Below, piece after piece: positions 48,388 to 57,130 of a stretch of DNA of 64,000 bases; within the stretch, counting starts at the first letter, position 1; each line of letters begins with the position of its first letter. This DNA comes from CAYWMD01 sp964458575 (GTDB lineage Bacteria > Verrucomicrobiota > Verrucomicrobiia > Limisphaerales > JADLHS01). Below the pieces are notes generated by a model. The model saw nothing but the letters and a program-made list of their open reading frames with translations. It made no database searches and had not been told where the DNA came from. The stretch spans positions 1-64,000 of the forward strand of contig CAYWMD010000013.1 of the NCBI GenBank assembly GCA_964458575.1, read 5' to 3'. The position numbers and the translations under genes were made by a program.

Positions 48388-49434
48388 TTAGGGGAGTTGA
48401 AGCAGCTTTACCACGCCGGCCCAAACTTCCTCCTCGGTCACGTTACGCAAACAATGCGGCGTGGGAAAACGGCAGTAGTCGAAGCAGGGTTTGTAAGGAC
48501 AGGGTTTCCCTTCGATCCAAAGCCCGGAGGCGTGGAGTGGCGCGAACCATTCCGGGAGTTGCGGTCCGAACAAGCTGAGCGTGGGCAGACCGCAAAACGC
48601 TGCGAGGTGGCCGGGGCCGGAATCGTTGCCGATGAAAAACCCGGCCCGGTCCGTCAAGGCAAGCAATTCCGCGACCGTTCGCGGCGAGGCGACATCGGTT
48701 TCGCCTGCCTGCAACCACCATTGGCGCTGGTCGGCGTCGCACGCGACGATGACGTGAAAATTCTTTTCGCGCAGGCGGGTGACCAGATTGCGATAGCGGT
48801 CCAGCGGCCACACGCGGATGGGCTGGCCCGCGCCGGTGTGAACCAGCACCGCCCGGTCGCGCGGCACGTTCGGGTGGGAAATCGCCTCGCGTTGGGGAAG
48901 GGAAAGGTCGAGCGCCCCGGCGAGGACGCGCCAGTATTCGTAACGATGGTCGCGCGGGTCGGGTTTGGCGAGTGGGTGCGTGAGACAGAACTGGCTGCCG
49001 AGGCGGGGAAATCCCAATCGCTTTCGCGCTCCGGCCAGCCACAGGAAGAAATGGTCGCGCGGATCCCAACGCGCGGAAAGGCCGGCGTCAAAGCGCTCGG
49101 CCGACAGGGTTCGGGTCAGGCGGAACATTCCATGCCAGGGCCAGTGCCACAGGCGGTATTTGCCGGTGAACGCAGTCCACGGCGCGACGAATGGGATCAC
49201 CCGGACGTCCGGCCAGAAGCGTGGCTGCAAATCCAGCGCGAACGGCTTGGCCACCAGGGTCACGTCGTATTTCTCGACGGCGGCGCGAATGAACGGCGTG
49301 GCGAGGACCAGGTCGCCGAGTTGCCAGATTTCCACGATGAGGAGTTTTGGTTTCACGGCCCGGTTCGCGCGGATGGAAGCGCGGGTCCGCCCGGCTTCTG
49401 AGCTGTCTTGATGTTGCCCATCGAGTGGTTTCAA
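48388..49434 (-). CDS. Glycosyltransferase family 9 (heptosyltransferase-like)
   Basis: This 348-residue protein may instead start at GTG 49356 (VKPKLLIVEIWQLGDL), which fits the family better because it opens the first Rossmann strand. The second domain has VLVHTGAGQPIRVWPLDRY and the donor-binding IGNDSGPGHLAAFCGLPTLSLFG, both GT9 hallmarks. It transfers heptose or a similar sugar from an ADP donor on the cytoplasmic side. A Cys-rich end, CPYKPCFDYCRF, then HCL, is typical. The gmhA-like gene at 0.5 kb may feed the same pathway. Confidence 0.9.
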   Translation of the reverse strand: MKPLDGQHQDSSEAGRTRASIRANRAVKPKLLIVEIWQLGDLVLATPFIRAAVEKYDVTLVAKPFALDLQPRFWPDVRVIPFVAPWTAFTGKYRLWHWPWHGMFRLTRTLSAERFDAGLSARWDPRDHFFLWLAGARKRLGFPRLGSQFCLTHPLAKPDPRDHRYEYWRVLAGALDLSLPQREAISHPNVPRDRAVLVHTGAGQPIRVWPLDRYRNLVTRLREKNFHVIVACDADQRQWWLQAGETDVASPRTVAELLALTDRAGFFIGNDSGPGHLAAFCGLPTLSLFGPQLPEWFAPLHASGLWIEGKPCPYKPCFDYCRFPTPHCLRNVTEEEVWAGVVKLLQLP

Positions 49435-49563
49435 AAGCGGCGCGCAGAAATCCGATGTATCGTGCGTCGCCGAAGCTAATGGCGTCAGCTTAGGGCGCGC
49501 GGGAAAGCGTGTAAAGCCCGCGCAAGTTTGCGGCGCGAGATTGGATTTTCATTTTTCGCGGCG

Positions 49564-49592
49564 TTGACTTGACGCGAACTCGCCGGTATTAG
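49564..49592 (+). promoter_or_regulatory. Promoter of the carbamoyltransferase operon
   Basis: TTGACT at 49564-49569, a 17-bp spacer and TATTAG at 49587-49592 make a good sigma-70-type promoter, 26 bp before the start codon. This is the best promoter match in the window. Confidence 0.6.
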
Positions 49593-49612
49593 AATCGGGC
49601 GATTAATACCGG
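49583..49612. promoter_or_regulatory. Inverted repeat overlapping the -10 box, possible operator
   Basis: CCGGTATT (49583-49590) and AATACCGG (49605-49612) are perfect inverted 8-mers with a 14-bp spacer. The left half overlaps the -10 box and the right half ends 6 bp before the ATG. It could bind a dimeric regulator or form a stem in the 5' leader. Confidence 0.45.
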
Positions 49613-49618
49613 TTTCAA

Positions 49619-51475
49619 ATGGCAGCCATTCTAGGCATATCAGCGTTCTATCACGACAGCGCCGCCGCGCTGGTCGTGGACGGGGACATTGTGGCGGCCG
49701 CGCAAGAGGAGCGGTTCACGCGCAAGAAGCATGATCCCGGCTTTCCGGCCAACGCGGTGGCCTATTGCCTGAAGGAAGCCGGGCTGGAAGCGCCGCAACT
49801 CGATTACATCGCGTTTTACGACAAGCCGCTGACCAAGTTCGACCGGCTGCTGGAAACGTATCTGGCTTATGCCCCGGCGGGCTTTCGCAGCTTCCGCATG
49901 GCGATGCCCGTCTGGCTCAAGGACAAGCTGTACATGCGGCGCACGTTGCGGCAGCAATTCCACATGGCGCGCAAAACACCGCTGGTGTTCACCGACCATC
50001 ATGAGAGCCATGCGGCCAGCGCGTTTTTTCCCAGCCCGTATGACCACGCGGCCATCCTGACGGTGGATGGCGTCGGAGAATGGAGCACGGCCACGTTTGG
50101 GGAGGGGGACGGCAACAAGCTGCGGTTGATCTCGCAACTGCAGTTTCCACATTCGCTGGGTCTGCTGTACTCGGCCTTCACCTATTACTGCGGATTCAAG
50201 GTGAACAGCGGCGAATACAAGCTCATGGGACTCGCGCCCTACGGCCAGCCGGTTTACCGCGACGCCATCCTCAAGCACCTGCTCGACCTCAAACCCGACG
50301 GCAGTTTGTGGATGAACATGGACTACTTCAACTACTGCCAGGGCCTGACGATGACGAACGAGCGGTTTGATCAACTGTTCGGCGGGCCACCGCGCCGTCC
50401 GGAGGCGATGCTCGAGCAGCGGCACATGGACCTGGCCGCGAGCATCCAAGTGGTGACGGAAGAAGCCGTCATGCGGATGGCGCGCGAGGCGCATCGGCAA
50501 ACCAAGGCCAGGAATCTCGTGCTGGCCGGCGGGGTGGCGCTCAATTGCGTGGCCAACGGGAAATTGCTGCGCGAAGGACCGTTTGAGAACATCTGGATTC
50601 AACCGGCGGCGGGCGATGCGGGCGGAGCACTCGGGGCGGCGTTGTTCGTCTGGCATCAATTGATGAACAAACCGCGCGAACCGCGCGGCCGCGATTGCCA
50701 GAAGGGCAGCCTGCTCGGCCCGCGTTTTTCCAACGATGCCATCGCGAATTTCCTGGGGGAGATGCAGACGCCGCACGAACGATTTACCAATGAATCGGAA
50801 CTGCTGGCAGAGGTGGCGCGGTTGATGGCGGAGGGAAAAATCGTCGGCTGGTTTCATGGCCGGATGGAGTTTGGGCCGCGGGCCCTCGGCGCGCGCAGCA
50901 TCATCGGCGATCCACGCAACGCGACGATGCAGGCCACGATGAACGTGAAGATCAAGTTTCGCGAAAGCTTCCGGCCTTTTGCGCCCTGCGTGCTCCAGGA
51001 ACGCGTGAGCGACTATTTCGAGATGCGCAGCGATCAGGAGAGTCCCTACATGCTGCTGGTGGCGCCGGTTCTGGAAAAGCATCGGGTGAAATTGTCCGAG
51101 GCAGACCGCAAAAAGATGTTGGAAGCCCCCGATCTGCGGCAGCGGGTTAACATCGTGCGGTCCACCATGCCGGCGATCACGCACGTGGATTACAGCGCGC
51201 GGCTTCAGACCGTGGATGAACCGCGGCACGGGCGGTTTTACCGGTTGATGAAAGCGTTTGAGCGGCAGACCGGCTGCCCGGTGATCGTGAACACCAGTTT
51301 CAACATCCGCGGTGAGCCAATCGTCGGAACGCCGCACGATGCCTACCGTTGTTTCCTCACGACCGACATGGACGTGCTGGTGCTGGAGGATTTCGTGCTG
51401 CGCAAGGAACGCATGGAGAAGAAAATCACCGAAGCGGAACGGGCAAAACATCTGGCTCAATTCGAACTCGACTGA
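49619..51475 (+). CDS. NodU/CmcH-family O-carbamoyltransferase
   Basis: This 618-residue enzyme has an N-terminal ASKHA/Kae1-like part with ILGISAFYHDSAAALV, TDHHESHAASAFFPSP and LTVDGVGEWSTA. LAGGVALNCVANGKL and the GRMEFGPRALGARSIIGDPR segment follow, and then a C-terminal domain with ETGCPVIVNTSFNIRGEPIV. The family transfers carbamoyl from carbamoyl phosphate through carbamoyl-AMP to a hydroxyl, here most likely a sugar of the surface glycan. SxtJ-like and DUF5989-like partners follow directly. Confidence 0.94.
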   Translation: MAAILGISAFYHDSAAALVVDGDIVAAAQEERFTRKKHDPGFPANAVAYCLKEAGLEAPQLDYIAFYDKPLTKFDRLLETYLAYAPAGFRSFRMAMPVWLKDKLYMRRTLRQQFHMARKTPLVFTDHHESHAASAFFPSPYDHAAILTVDGVGEWSTATFGEGDGNKLRLISQLQFPHSLGLLYSAFTYYCGFKVNSGEYKLMGLAPYGQPVYRDAILKHLLDLKPDGSLWMNMDYFNYCQGLTMTNERFDQLFGGPPRRPEAMLEQRHMDLAASIQVVTEEAVMRMAREAHRQTKARNLVLAGGVALNCVANGKLLREGPFENIWIQPAAGDAGGALGAALFVWHQLMNKPREPRGRDCQKGSLLGPRFSNDAIANFLGEMQTPHERFTNESELLAEVARLMAEGKIVGWFHGRMEFGPRALGARSIIGDPRNATMQATMNVKIKFRESFRPFAPCVLQERVSDYFEMRSDQESPYMLLVAPVLEKHRVKLSEADRKKMLEAPDLRQRVNIVRSTMPAITHVDYSARLQTVDEPRHGRFYRLMKAFERQTGCPVIVNTSFNIRGEPIVGTPHDAYRCFLTTDMDVLVLEDFVLRKERMEKKITEAERAKHLAQFELD

Positions 51476-51485
51476 AGCTGTTGCC

Positions 51486-51902
51486 ATGAAATGGTCTGAC
51501 ATCCAATTTCAACCCTCGAAGAAAGTGCTCCGGCAGTTTGCGGCGGCGTGGCTGGTGTTTTTGCTGGCTTGGGCGGCGTATCAATGGCTGGCGCGTGGCC
51601 ATCACACGGCGGGGTGGGTGTTGGGCGCGCTCGGAGTAATCGTGGGGGGCATCGGTCTGGCGGTGCCCCTGACCGTCCGCTGGCTTTATGTCGGATGCAT
51701 GATTGTGGCGTTTCCCGTGGGTTGGGTGGTCTCCCAGGTTGTGGTGGCGTTGATGTATTACGTCGTGTTGACGCCCGTGGCGATGTTCTTTCGTTGGCGA
51801 GGACGCGATCTGCTCAATCGTGCGCCGTCCCCGGAGCGAACGAGCTTCTGGACGCCCAAATCACAACCCCAGGACGTGCGTCGCTATTTTCGCCAATATT
51901 GA
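51486..51902 (+). CDS. SxtJ-like membrane protein
   Basis: I use the ATG at 51486 (MKWSDIQFQPSKKVLRQFA), 10 bp after the carbamoyltransferase; the longer frame runs antiparallel to sense within that gene. At 138 residues it has three or four membrane spans and a final WTPKSQPQDVRRYFRQY, a tail shared by SxtJ-type proteins. SxtJ proteins accompany carbamoyltransferases in saxitoxin and capsule clusters; their job is not established. Confidence 0.88.
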   Translation: MKWSDIQFQPSKKVLRQFAAAWLVFLLAWAAYQWLARGHHTAGWVLGALGVIVGGIGLAVPLTVRWLYVGCMIVAFPVGWVVSQVVVALMYYVVLTPVAMFFRWRGRDLLNRAPSPERTSFWTPKSQPQDVRRYFRQY

Positions 51903-51960
51903 CTTTGATGTCGGTGAAGTTTCCCTTGAGTTTTGATTGTACTTCTCTGAGATTGTGTCC

Positions 51961-52161
51961 ATGAGCGACCCGAAACAGAACGAATTCGAGAAGACCGCGA
52001 AGGAACAGGCGGAGGCCGGATTTTTTGCGGAGTTCTGGGGTTTCCTGCGGGACAACAAGAAATGGTGGCTGGTCCCGATTCTCATCGTGTTGCTTCTGTT
52101 TGGCCTGCTGATCCTGCTCTCCGGCACCGGGGTGGCACCGTTTATCTACACGCTGTTCTAA
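51961..52161 (+). CDS. DUF5989-like small membrane protein
   Basis: This 66-residue protein has an acidic/amphipathic N-terminus (MSDPKQNEFEKTAKEQAEAG), an EFWGFLRDNKKWWLVPI lead-in and one membrane helix (ILIVLLLFGLLILLSGTG). The FWGFLRxxKKWWLxPI pattern is the DUF5989 signature, and these proteins usually sit beside SxtJ and a carbamoyltransferase. All three genes are close and in the same direction. Confidence 0.88.
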   Translation: MSDPKQNEFEKTAKEQAEAGFFAEFWGFLRDNKKWWLVPILIVLLLFGLLILLSGTGVAPFIYTLF

Positions 52162-52189
52162 ACCGTGGCGTCTCGATCCCGGCCGACGG

Positions 52190-53020
52190 TCAAGTTCGCG
52201 GGCGAAAGCGGGGTTGTGCAACCTCGCGCAATTCTCGTCGGTCCGGAGAGGCTTGGGTATAAAGCGAAAAACTAAAGGGGTCTTGGGAATACATACCACC
52301 GCCCAAACGTCGTAGCCGATGATGACCAATCAGGATTGGTCGCGCGAGCCGGGCCCAGAACGGAGCAGTTTCACGCAGTTCGCGGTTCTCTTGTTTGGCC
52401 TTGGCTTCCTGGCCCAGGTTGTGGCCGGTCAATGTGAAGACTGACGTAAACCGATTCAACGTCGCCATGCGGACCCCACGACGCAGCAATCGCACCATCC
52501 ATTCGCCATCGCCGCCCGCCCGCAGCCGCGGGTCGAAAAGCTCCCCATAATCAAACACCACCCGCCGCCGGAAAAAAGTTGCGCAGGACAACGTGGAGAG
52601 GTGGCAGGCCCAACTGTGATAAAGCAGCGGCACCTGGACCTTGCGATGGCCCATGTAATTTCCCGGTTCGTCCACGAACACCACGTGGCCAAACAGCAGG
52701 TCAACCTCGGCGTGGTTTTTGAAAAATTCCAAGACGGAGTTCAACGCGCCGGGCAGGTATTGTTCGTCGCAATTGAGCCAGGCGAAAATGTCGCCCGTCG
52801 CCCTCTTGAGTCCCCGGTTGATGGCGTCGTACATGCCGGAGTCCTTCTCCACCAACGCGCGCACCCGCCGGTCGTGTGGCAGCCAGTCCAGCGTGCCATC
52901 ATCCGAACCGGCATCTTGAACGATGTGTTCGACATCCAGGCCCTGGTCGGCAACCGAAGCGATGCACAATTTCAACCAGTTCGACTGGCGGAAGCTGGGG
53001 GTGATGATGGAGATGCGCAC
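52190..53020 (-). CDS. Glycosyltransferase family 2
   Basis: This 276-residue GT-A enzyme opens with ISIITPSFRQSNWLKLCIASV, has DAGSDDGTLDWL and GMYDAINRGLKRATGDIFAWLNCDEQY (the D-x-D-like metal site as NCDE), and a later RLRAGGDGEWMVRLL acceptor-type segment. The WcaA-like pattern KDSGMYDAINRG is common in capsule and LPS clusters. It probably adds one sugar of the repeat unit. Its stop lies 28 bp from the DUF5989-like gene, which is convergent. Confidence 0.92.
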   Translation of the reverse strand: MRISIITPSFRQSNWLKLCIASVADQGLDVEHIVQDAGSDDGTLDWLPHDRRVRALVEKDSGMYDAINRGLKRATGDIFAWLNCDEQYLPGALNSVLEFFKNHAEVDLLFGHVVFVDEPGNYMGHRKVQVPLLYHSWACHLSTLSCATFFRRRVVFDYGELFDPRLRAGGDGEWMVRLLRRGVRMATLNRFTSVFTLTGHNLGQEAKAKQENRELRETAPFWARLARPILIGHHRLRRLGGGMYSQDPFSFSLYTQASPDRRELREVAQPRFRPRT

Positions 53021-53104
53021 AGGGCAAACGGAAGCGGTATTACGCGGCCACCGTGGTCAAACCATTGGATGGTTTACCCAGCGGGTGCGAGCGCCAACAG
53101 TTGT

Positions 53105-53152
53105 GGAACGCCGCCTTCAGGCGGCAGGGCTGCCGGATAAATCCGGCGTTCC
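53105..53152. repeat. Family D compound palindrome
   Basis: Outer arms GGAACGCCG (53105-53113) and CGGCGTTCC (53144-53152) enclose two inner hairpins, GCCGCC-TTCA-GGCGGC (53110-53125) and GCCGGAT-AA-ATCCGGC (53132-53147). It forms a cruciform-like unit between the GT2 gene and the Wzy-like gene, both on the minus strand. Confidence 0.8.
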
Positions 53153-53230
53153 GAAAAGTCGCCAATTCAAGCATGGAAGCGAATGGCCTAAACGAATAAC
53201 GCGGCCAGTTTGCGGCGCCGGCAAAATCTT

Positions 53231-54796
53231 TCAAGATCTTGCCCGTGCCAACCGCAATTGCGGGAATGCCGGCTTGACCGCTTCGACCCGCGCCGGTTCG
53301 CGCACACCGCCGTTGACACTGATGCTTAAGGCCACCAACCCGGTGAATTTATACAGATCGTTGAAGAAGGAACCAAAGACAAAAAAGTAAATAATCACGT
53401 GCACCAGGAACAAAACAAACAGAAAAGTATTCACGCGGCGCAAAGCCGGTTCGCCGTAATGAAGATTACGATACAAAACACGAAAACTCGCCCCGATAAA
53501 CCACAGGAACGCGATCGCACCCCAGACGCCGAGCGGGATGAGCAGCGTGAGGGGGCCGTTGTGGTAGTCACCCGCAAGCATCGCGCTTTCGGTCACATCC
53601 CTTCGCATCCGTTCGGACATTTCCAGTTCCCCGGGGTTGATGGCGTAACCTTTACCGACCAGAAAATAGCGCGGGACCTGGGGGATGACTTCACGCCACA
53701 TGCGCAGCCGCCATTCCGTGGACGCATCGGCACCCATGCGGACCATGGGATCAATGTCCACCGGCAGGAAACTGATCGCCCGTTGCACCGTGAGCGGCAT
53801 TTTGGAGGCCAGTGGGATGACGACCGCGCTCCCCAGGATGAACGCCAGCAGCACAAAGGGCAGGGCCATGCTACGGTGCAGGCCCTCCACAAAAAAATGG
53901 CAGAAGAACATCAGGCAGAAAAAGATCACGGCGGAGCGAAAGCCGGTGTGCATGGCCACCCACAACGCCCCCATTACCAGCAGGGTGCGCCACGGCTGGT
54001 TGACCTGAAATCCCCCGCTGAACCGGAAAGGCAGCAAATGCAACGGCTCGCTCAGGCTGAACACCCCGCGCAGGCCGTGCCGGGCCAGGAGATACCAGAT
54101 CAGGGCGCCCGCAGCCGGGCCCAACCCGCCCAGCCGGATTGGCGCCTCTTCCGGGATATCCGGGGCCAGCGATTCCAGGGTGTCCACCGGAAAAATCGCA
54201 AAAATCCAATAGAAACTCGGGCTGATCAACCCGCCCATGCTGCCGATGGCCGAAGTGACACCGCTCAACAGAAAAATGGAAACGTACAAAATTTCGCGGC
54301 CCGGCGGTACGCGATTGCAGGCGATTGCGAAGAAACCAACGATGGACATCAGCAACATGACGTAACGCCTGCCGCCATACATCTCGCTGCCAAACACACG
54401 CATGCCGATGCCGCCTGCCAGCGCGGCCGTTACCACCACCACCACCAGCAGAAAAAACAAGGGTCGTGCTACCGACGGCACGTAAATGAGTTTGTGTTCG
54501 CGGTTAAGGATGTGTTGCAGCAACGAAAGCAACAAACTGATCAACGCCATGAGGACCCACAAATACGGACGCCCGGGCAGAAAGAACATTACGGCGGACA
54601 GGTTCCAACTGGCAATCAGTACCAGATGATGCCAGCGCAACAGAATCGGCACCAACGGCAGGAAAACCACCAGCAGCACCATCATGAAACTGGTTAAATC
54701 CACCGTCGAACTGGGTATGAGATAACCCAAAGCAATCGCCAGCGGCAGGCAAAGGCCGTAGATGATCAGCGAACGTATGATGGCCAGCGCATTCAT
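53231..54796 (-). CDS. Wzy/O-antigen-ligase-like membrane protein, copy 1
   Basis: This 521-residue protein has about 12 membrane spans. A large loop at about residues 340-430 (VQRAISFLPVDIDPMVRM and the STEWRLRMWREVIPQVPRYFLVGKGY segment) is of the sort found in O-antigen polymerases and ligases. It shares that loop almost word for word with the neighbouring copy. Its start overlaps the stop of that copy by four bases (ATGA). It should polymerise or ligate glycan repeat units in the periplasm. Confidence 0.85.
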   Translation of the reverse strand: MNALAIIRSLIIYGLCLPLAIALGYLIPSSTVDLTSFMMVLLVVFLPLVPILLRWHHLVLIASWNLSAVMFFLPGRPYLWVLMALISLLLSLLQHILNREHKLIYVPSVARPLFFLLVVVVVTAALAGGIGMRVFGSEMYGGRRYVMLLMSIVGFFAIACNRVPPGREILYVSIFLLSGVTSAIGSMGGLISPSFYWIFAIFPVDTLESLAPDIPEEAPIRLGGLGPAAGALIWYLLARHGLRGVFSLSEPLHLLPFRFSGGFQVNQPWRTLLVMGALWVAMHTGFRSAVIFFCLMFFCHFFVEGLHRSMALPFVLLAFILGSAVVIPLASKMPLTVQRAISFLPVDIDPMVRMGADASTEWRLRMWREVIPQVPRYFLVGKGYAINPGELEMSERMRRDVTESAMLAGDYHNGPLTLLIPLGVWGAIAFLWFIGASFRVLYRNLHYGEPALRRVNTFLFVLFLVHVIIYFFVFGSFFNDLYKFTGLVALSISVNGGVREPARVEAVKPAFPQLRLARARS

Positions 54797-56340
54797 TCAA
54801 AAGCTTCGATGGAACGGTATTTTAACATGGTGCTATGATTGTCAATCCTCTGCAAGGCGTCGGGTTCTTCCCCGACCCGGCGAACTCCACCGTTGAGCGC
54901 AATACTCAGGCCAATCAGGCCGGTGAAATTATAAAGGTCGCTGTAGAGCGCTCCAAATACGAAGAAAAAGAAGATGACGCGGGTGATAAAGCAGGCCAGA
55001 AGCACGGCATTGATCGTATACAGCGCCGGATCGCCATGCCGGAAATTCCGGCGCAGGACCCAGATGCCTGCAGCCAAAAACCACACCAATGCCAATACCC
55101 CGTAGATGCCAAAGGGAATGACGACCGAGAGCGGCCCGCTGTGGTAATCGCCCGCAAACGCCGCCATTGCTGCCGAGTCGGTGCCCCCGCGCGGGGATAA
55201 ATCGGCCATCATACCCAATTCACGAGGATCCAAGGTATAACCTTTGCCTTTGAACAGGTATTTGGGGACTTCCGGCAACATCGTCCGCCAGATTTCCAGC
55301 CGCCATTCCGTCGAAACTATTGCTGATTGCTTGGTCACCGGATCCACGTTGATGGGCAGGAAACTGACCGAGCGTTGCACCGAGAGTGGCATCCGGTCCA
55401 CGAACGATACCAACGCGATACCGACCAACAACGCGGCGCAAACGGCGATGAAAAAATAGCGGGTTCGCCACAAACCCTCGATCACAAACAGAACGCCAAT
55501 CAACACCACCTGAAAAAGCACGGCGGAACGAAATCCCCCGTAAGTGCTGGCGAAACCCGCAGCGAGAAAAAGTGCCATGCGCCAGGGGCGGCGCAGGTCA
55601 AACACGCCCGTGAGTCCGTAACGGGCCAGCAAATAGAAATTGATGGCGACGGCGCTGATCATTAACCCATTGACCCTGACCGCAAAATCGCCCACGGCGT
55701 ATTCTCCCATGGCCTGGCCCACGGCCATTTCCGGCTGAAACAGGTAATATAGAAAATACAGTTGCGGCGTGTAGTAGATAAGATTGCTGATCATCGCGGT
55801 CAAACCGGACAGGAAGAAGAGGGCCACGTACAGTCGGGCGCGTTCGAGTGGGATGGGCTGGCTCGTCAACGCGAAATACCCCAATACAGCGGCCAGCATG
55901 TAAAAATATCCCCGGCCGCCGACACGATCCGATCCGATAGCGCTGACGCCGAGCCCTCCCGTCAACGCGGCGGTGACAAGCACAACCACCATCAAACACC
56001 CCAGCGGCCGGATCACCTTTGGCTCAAGCAAGAACTTGCGCTCGGGATGGACGGCCCGCGTCAGCACCGCCAGCAGAAGGCTCACCAGCGCCATCAACAT
56101 CCACAGTTGCGGCCGGCCCGGCAGGAAACCGAGGTTGATGCTGGCGCCCCAGGAAAAAACCAGAAATGCATGATGCCATCGCAGTGCGAAGGGCACCAGC
56201 AACACGCCCAGAACCATCACCACGATCGTCAGCGTGCTCGACTCCATGGGCTCGGCCAGCAGGTAGCCCAGCAGAATCGCCAGGGGCAGACACAGCCCCA
56301 GGATCATGCGGTTGCGCGATGCAGCAAATGAATTGGCCAT
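54793..56340 (-). CDS. Wzy/O-antigen-ligase-like membrane protein, copy 2
   Basis: I start it at the ATG at 56340, because the longer frame begins with TTG. At ~515 residues it has about 12 spans and a diagnostic loop with VQRSVSFLPINVDP and STEWRLEIWRTMLPEVPKYLFKGKGY, closely matching copy 1. The two diverge mainly in the membrane helices and the N-terminal third, so they are an older tandem duplication. They could have different specificities (polymerase against ligase, or two glycans). Confidence 0.85.
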   Translation of the reverse strand: MANSFAASRNRMILGLCLPLAILLGYLLAEPMESSTLTIVVMVLGVLLVPFALRWHHAFLVFSWGASINLGFLPGRPQLWMLMALVSLLLAVLTRAVHPERKFLLEPKVIRPLGCLMVVVLVTAALTGGLGVSAIGSDRVGGRGYFYMLAAVLGYFALTSQPIPLERARLYVALFFLSGLTAMISNLIYYTPQLYFLYYLFQPEMAVGQAMGEYAVGDFAVRVNGLMISAVAINFYLLARYGLTGVFDLRRPWRMALFLAAGFASTYGGFRSAVLFQVVLIGVLFVIEGLWRTRYFFIAVCAALLVGIALVSFVDRMPLSVQRSVSFLPINVDPVTKQSAIVSTEWRLEIWRTMLPEVPKYLFKGKGYTLDPRELGMMADLSPRGGTDSAAMAAFAGDYHSGPLSVVIPFGIYGVLALVWFLAAGIWVLRRNFRHGDPALYTINAVLLACFITRVIFFFFVFGALYSDLYNFTGLIGLSIALNGGVRRVGEEPDALQRIDNHSTMLKYRSIEAFE

Positions 56341-56493
56341 TCCCAAACATTGAAACAAGCGTCATGCGCCGACGCAATCTCATTCCGAACGCGGGGCGGG
56401 CCAAAAACGATTGCAGGCCGGTTTTGCAGATCACGCGGCTTCTTGTGTTCCGCATCAAAGCGTCTAGCCTCTGGCCCGTCACTTTCAGTCACC

Positions 56494-57024
56494 ATGCAAA
56501 TCATTGAACGCCGAGTTGAAATGGCCACCCCCTGGTTCGAATTGATTGCGAAGCGCACCGATGAGAACCCGTCGCCCTTTTATGCCCTGCGGATGTTGGA
56601 TTACGTGTCGGTCGTGGCGCTCACTACCCAAAACGAATTGGCGCTCGTCCGGCAGTTTCGCCCGGCGGTGGAGCGGCGGACACTGGAATTGCCGGGCGGG
56701 CATGTGGAGAAGGACGAAACGCCCGAGGCGTCGGCCCGGCGGGAACTGGCGGAAGAATGCGGCCTGGACGCGCCCCGGCTGGAATTGCTCGGGACCTTGT
56801 TGAGCGACACGGGCCGCCACGACAACCGGCTCTGGTGCTTCTTCGCCAGCGGAGTCCAGCCGCTCAAGGGTTTTTCGCCGGAACACGGGGTCGAACCGGT
56901 CCTCGTCCCAGTGACCCGGCTCCGCGAGCTGATGATGAGCGGCGAGTTCGATCATGCGTTGAACCTGGCCGCCATAACCCTGGCCATCGCCCGGCATGGC
57001 CCGGAACTTTTTGCCTTGAAGTAA
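56494..57024 (+). CDS. Nudix hydrolase (ADP-sugar pyrophosphatase-like)
   Basis: At 176 residues from the ATG at 56494, it has the Nudix box as GGHVEKDETPEASARREL, then AEECGL (all key Glu/Arg present). YALRMLDYVSVVALT and QFRPAVERRTLELP are before it, as in ADP-ribose/ADP-sugar pyrophosphatases (NudF type). Location in a polysaccharide region suggests trimming of nucleotide sugars or, alternatively, housekeeping. The frame is open to 56350 but those codons look untranslated. Confidence 0.9.
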   Translation: MQIIERRVEMATPWFELIAKRTDENPSPFYALRMLDYVSVVALTTQNELALVRQFRPAVERRTLELPGGHVEKDETPEASARRELAEECGLDAPRLELLGTLLSDTGRHDNRLWCFFASGVQPLKGFSPEHGVEPVLVPVTRLRELMMSGEFDHALNLAAITLAIARHGPELFALK

Positions 57025-57130
57025 GGGGTTCTGAAATTATCATCCGCTGCCCTATGGCGCAGGCAATTGACTTGCGTGCAGAAGGCCGGCCCGCTGGCAG
57101 CGGTTGTTCCGGGCGGCACAAACGACATAC

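Noticed and set aside
49640..51502. 620-codon minus-strand open frame opposite the carbamoyltransferase
   Set aside because: It is a high-GC shadow. The plus-strand frame has every family motif, while the opposite frame is His/Arg/Gln-rich with no domain.
53399..54697. 432-codon plus-strand frame opposite the Wzy-like gene
   Set aside because: It is very rich in His, Gln and Arg, the usual antisense of membrane helices.
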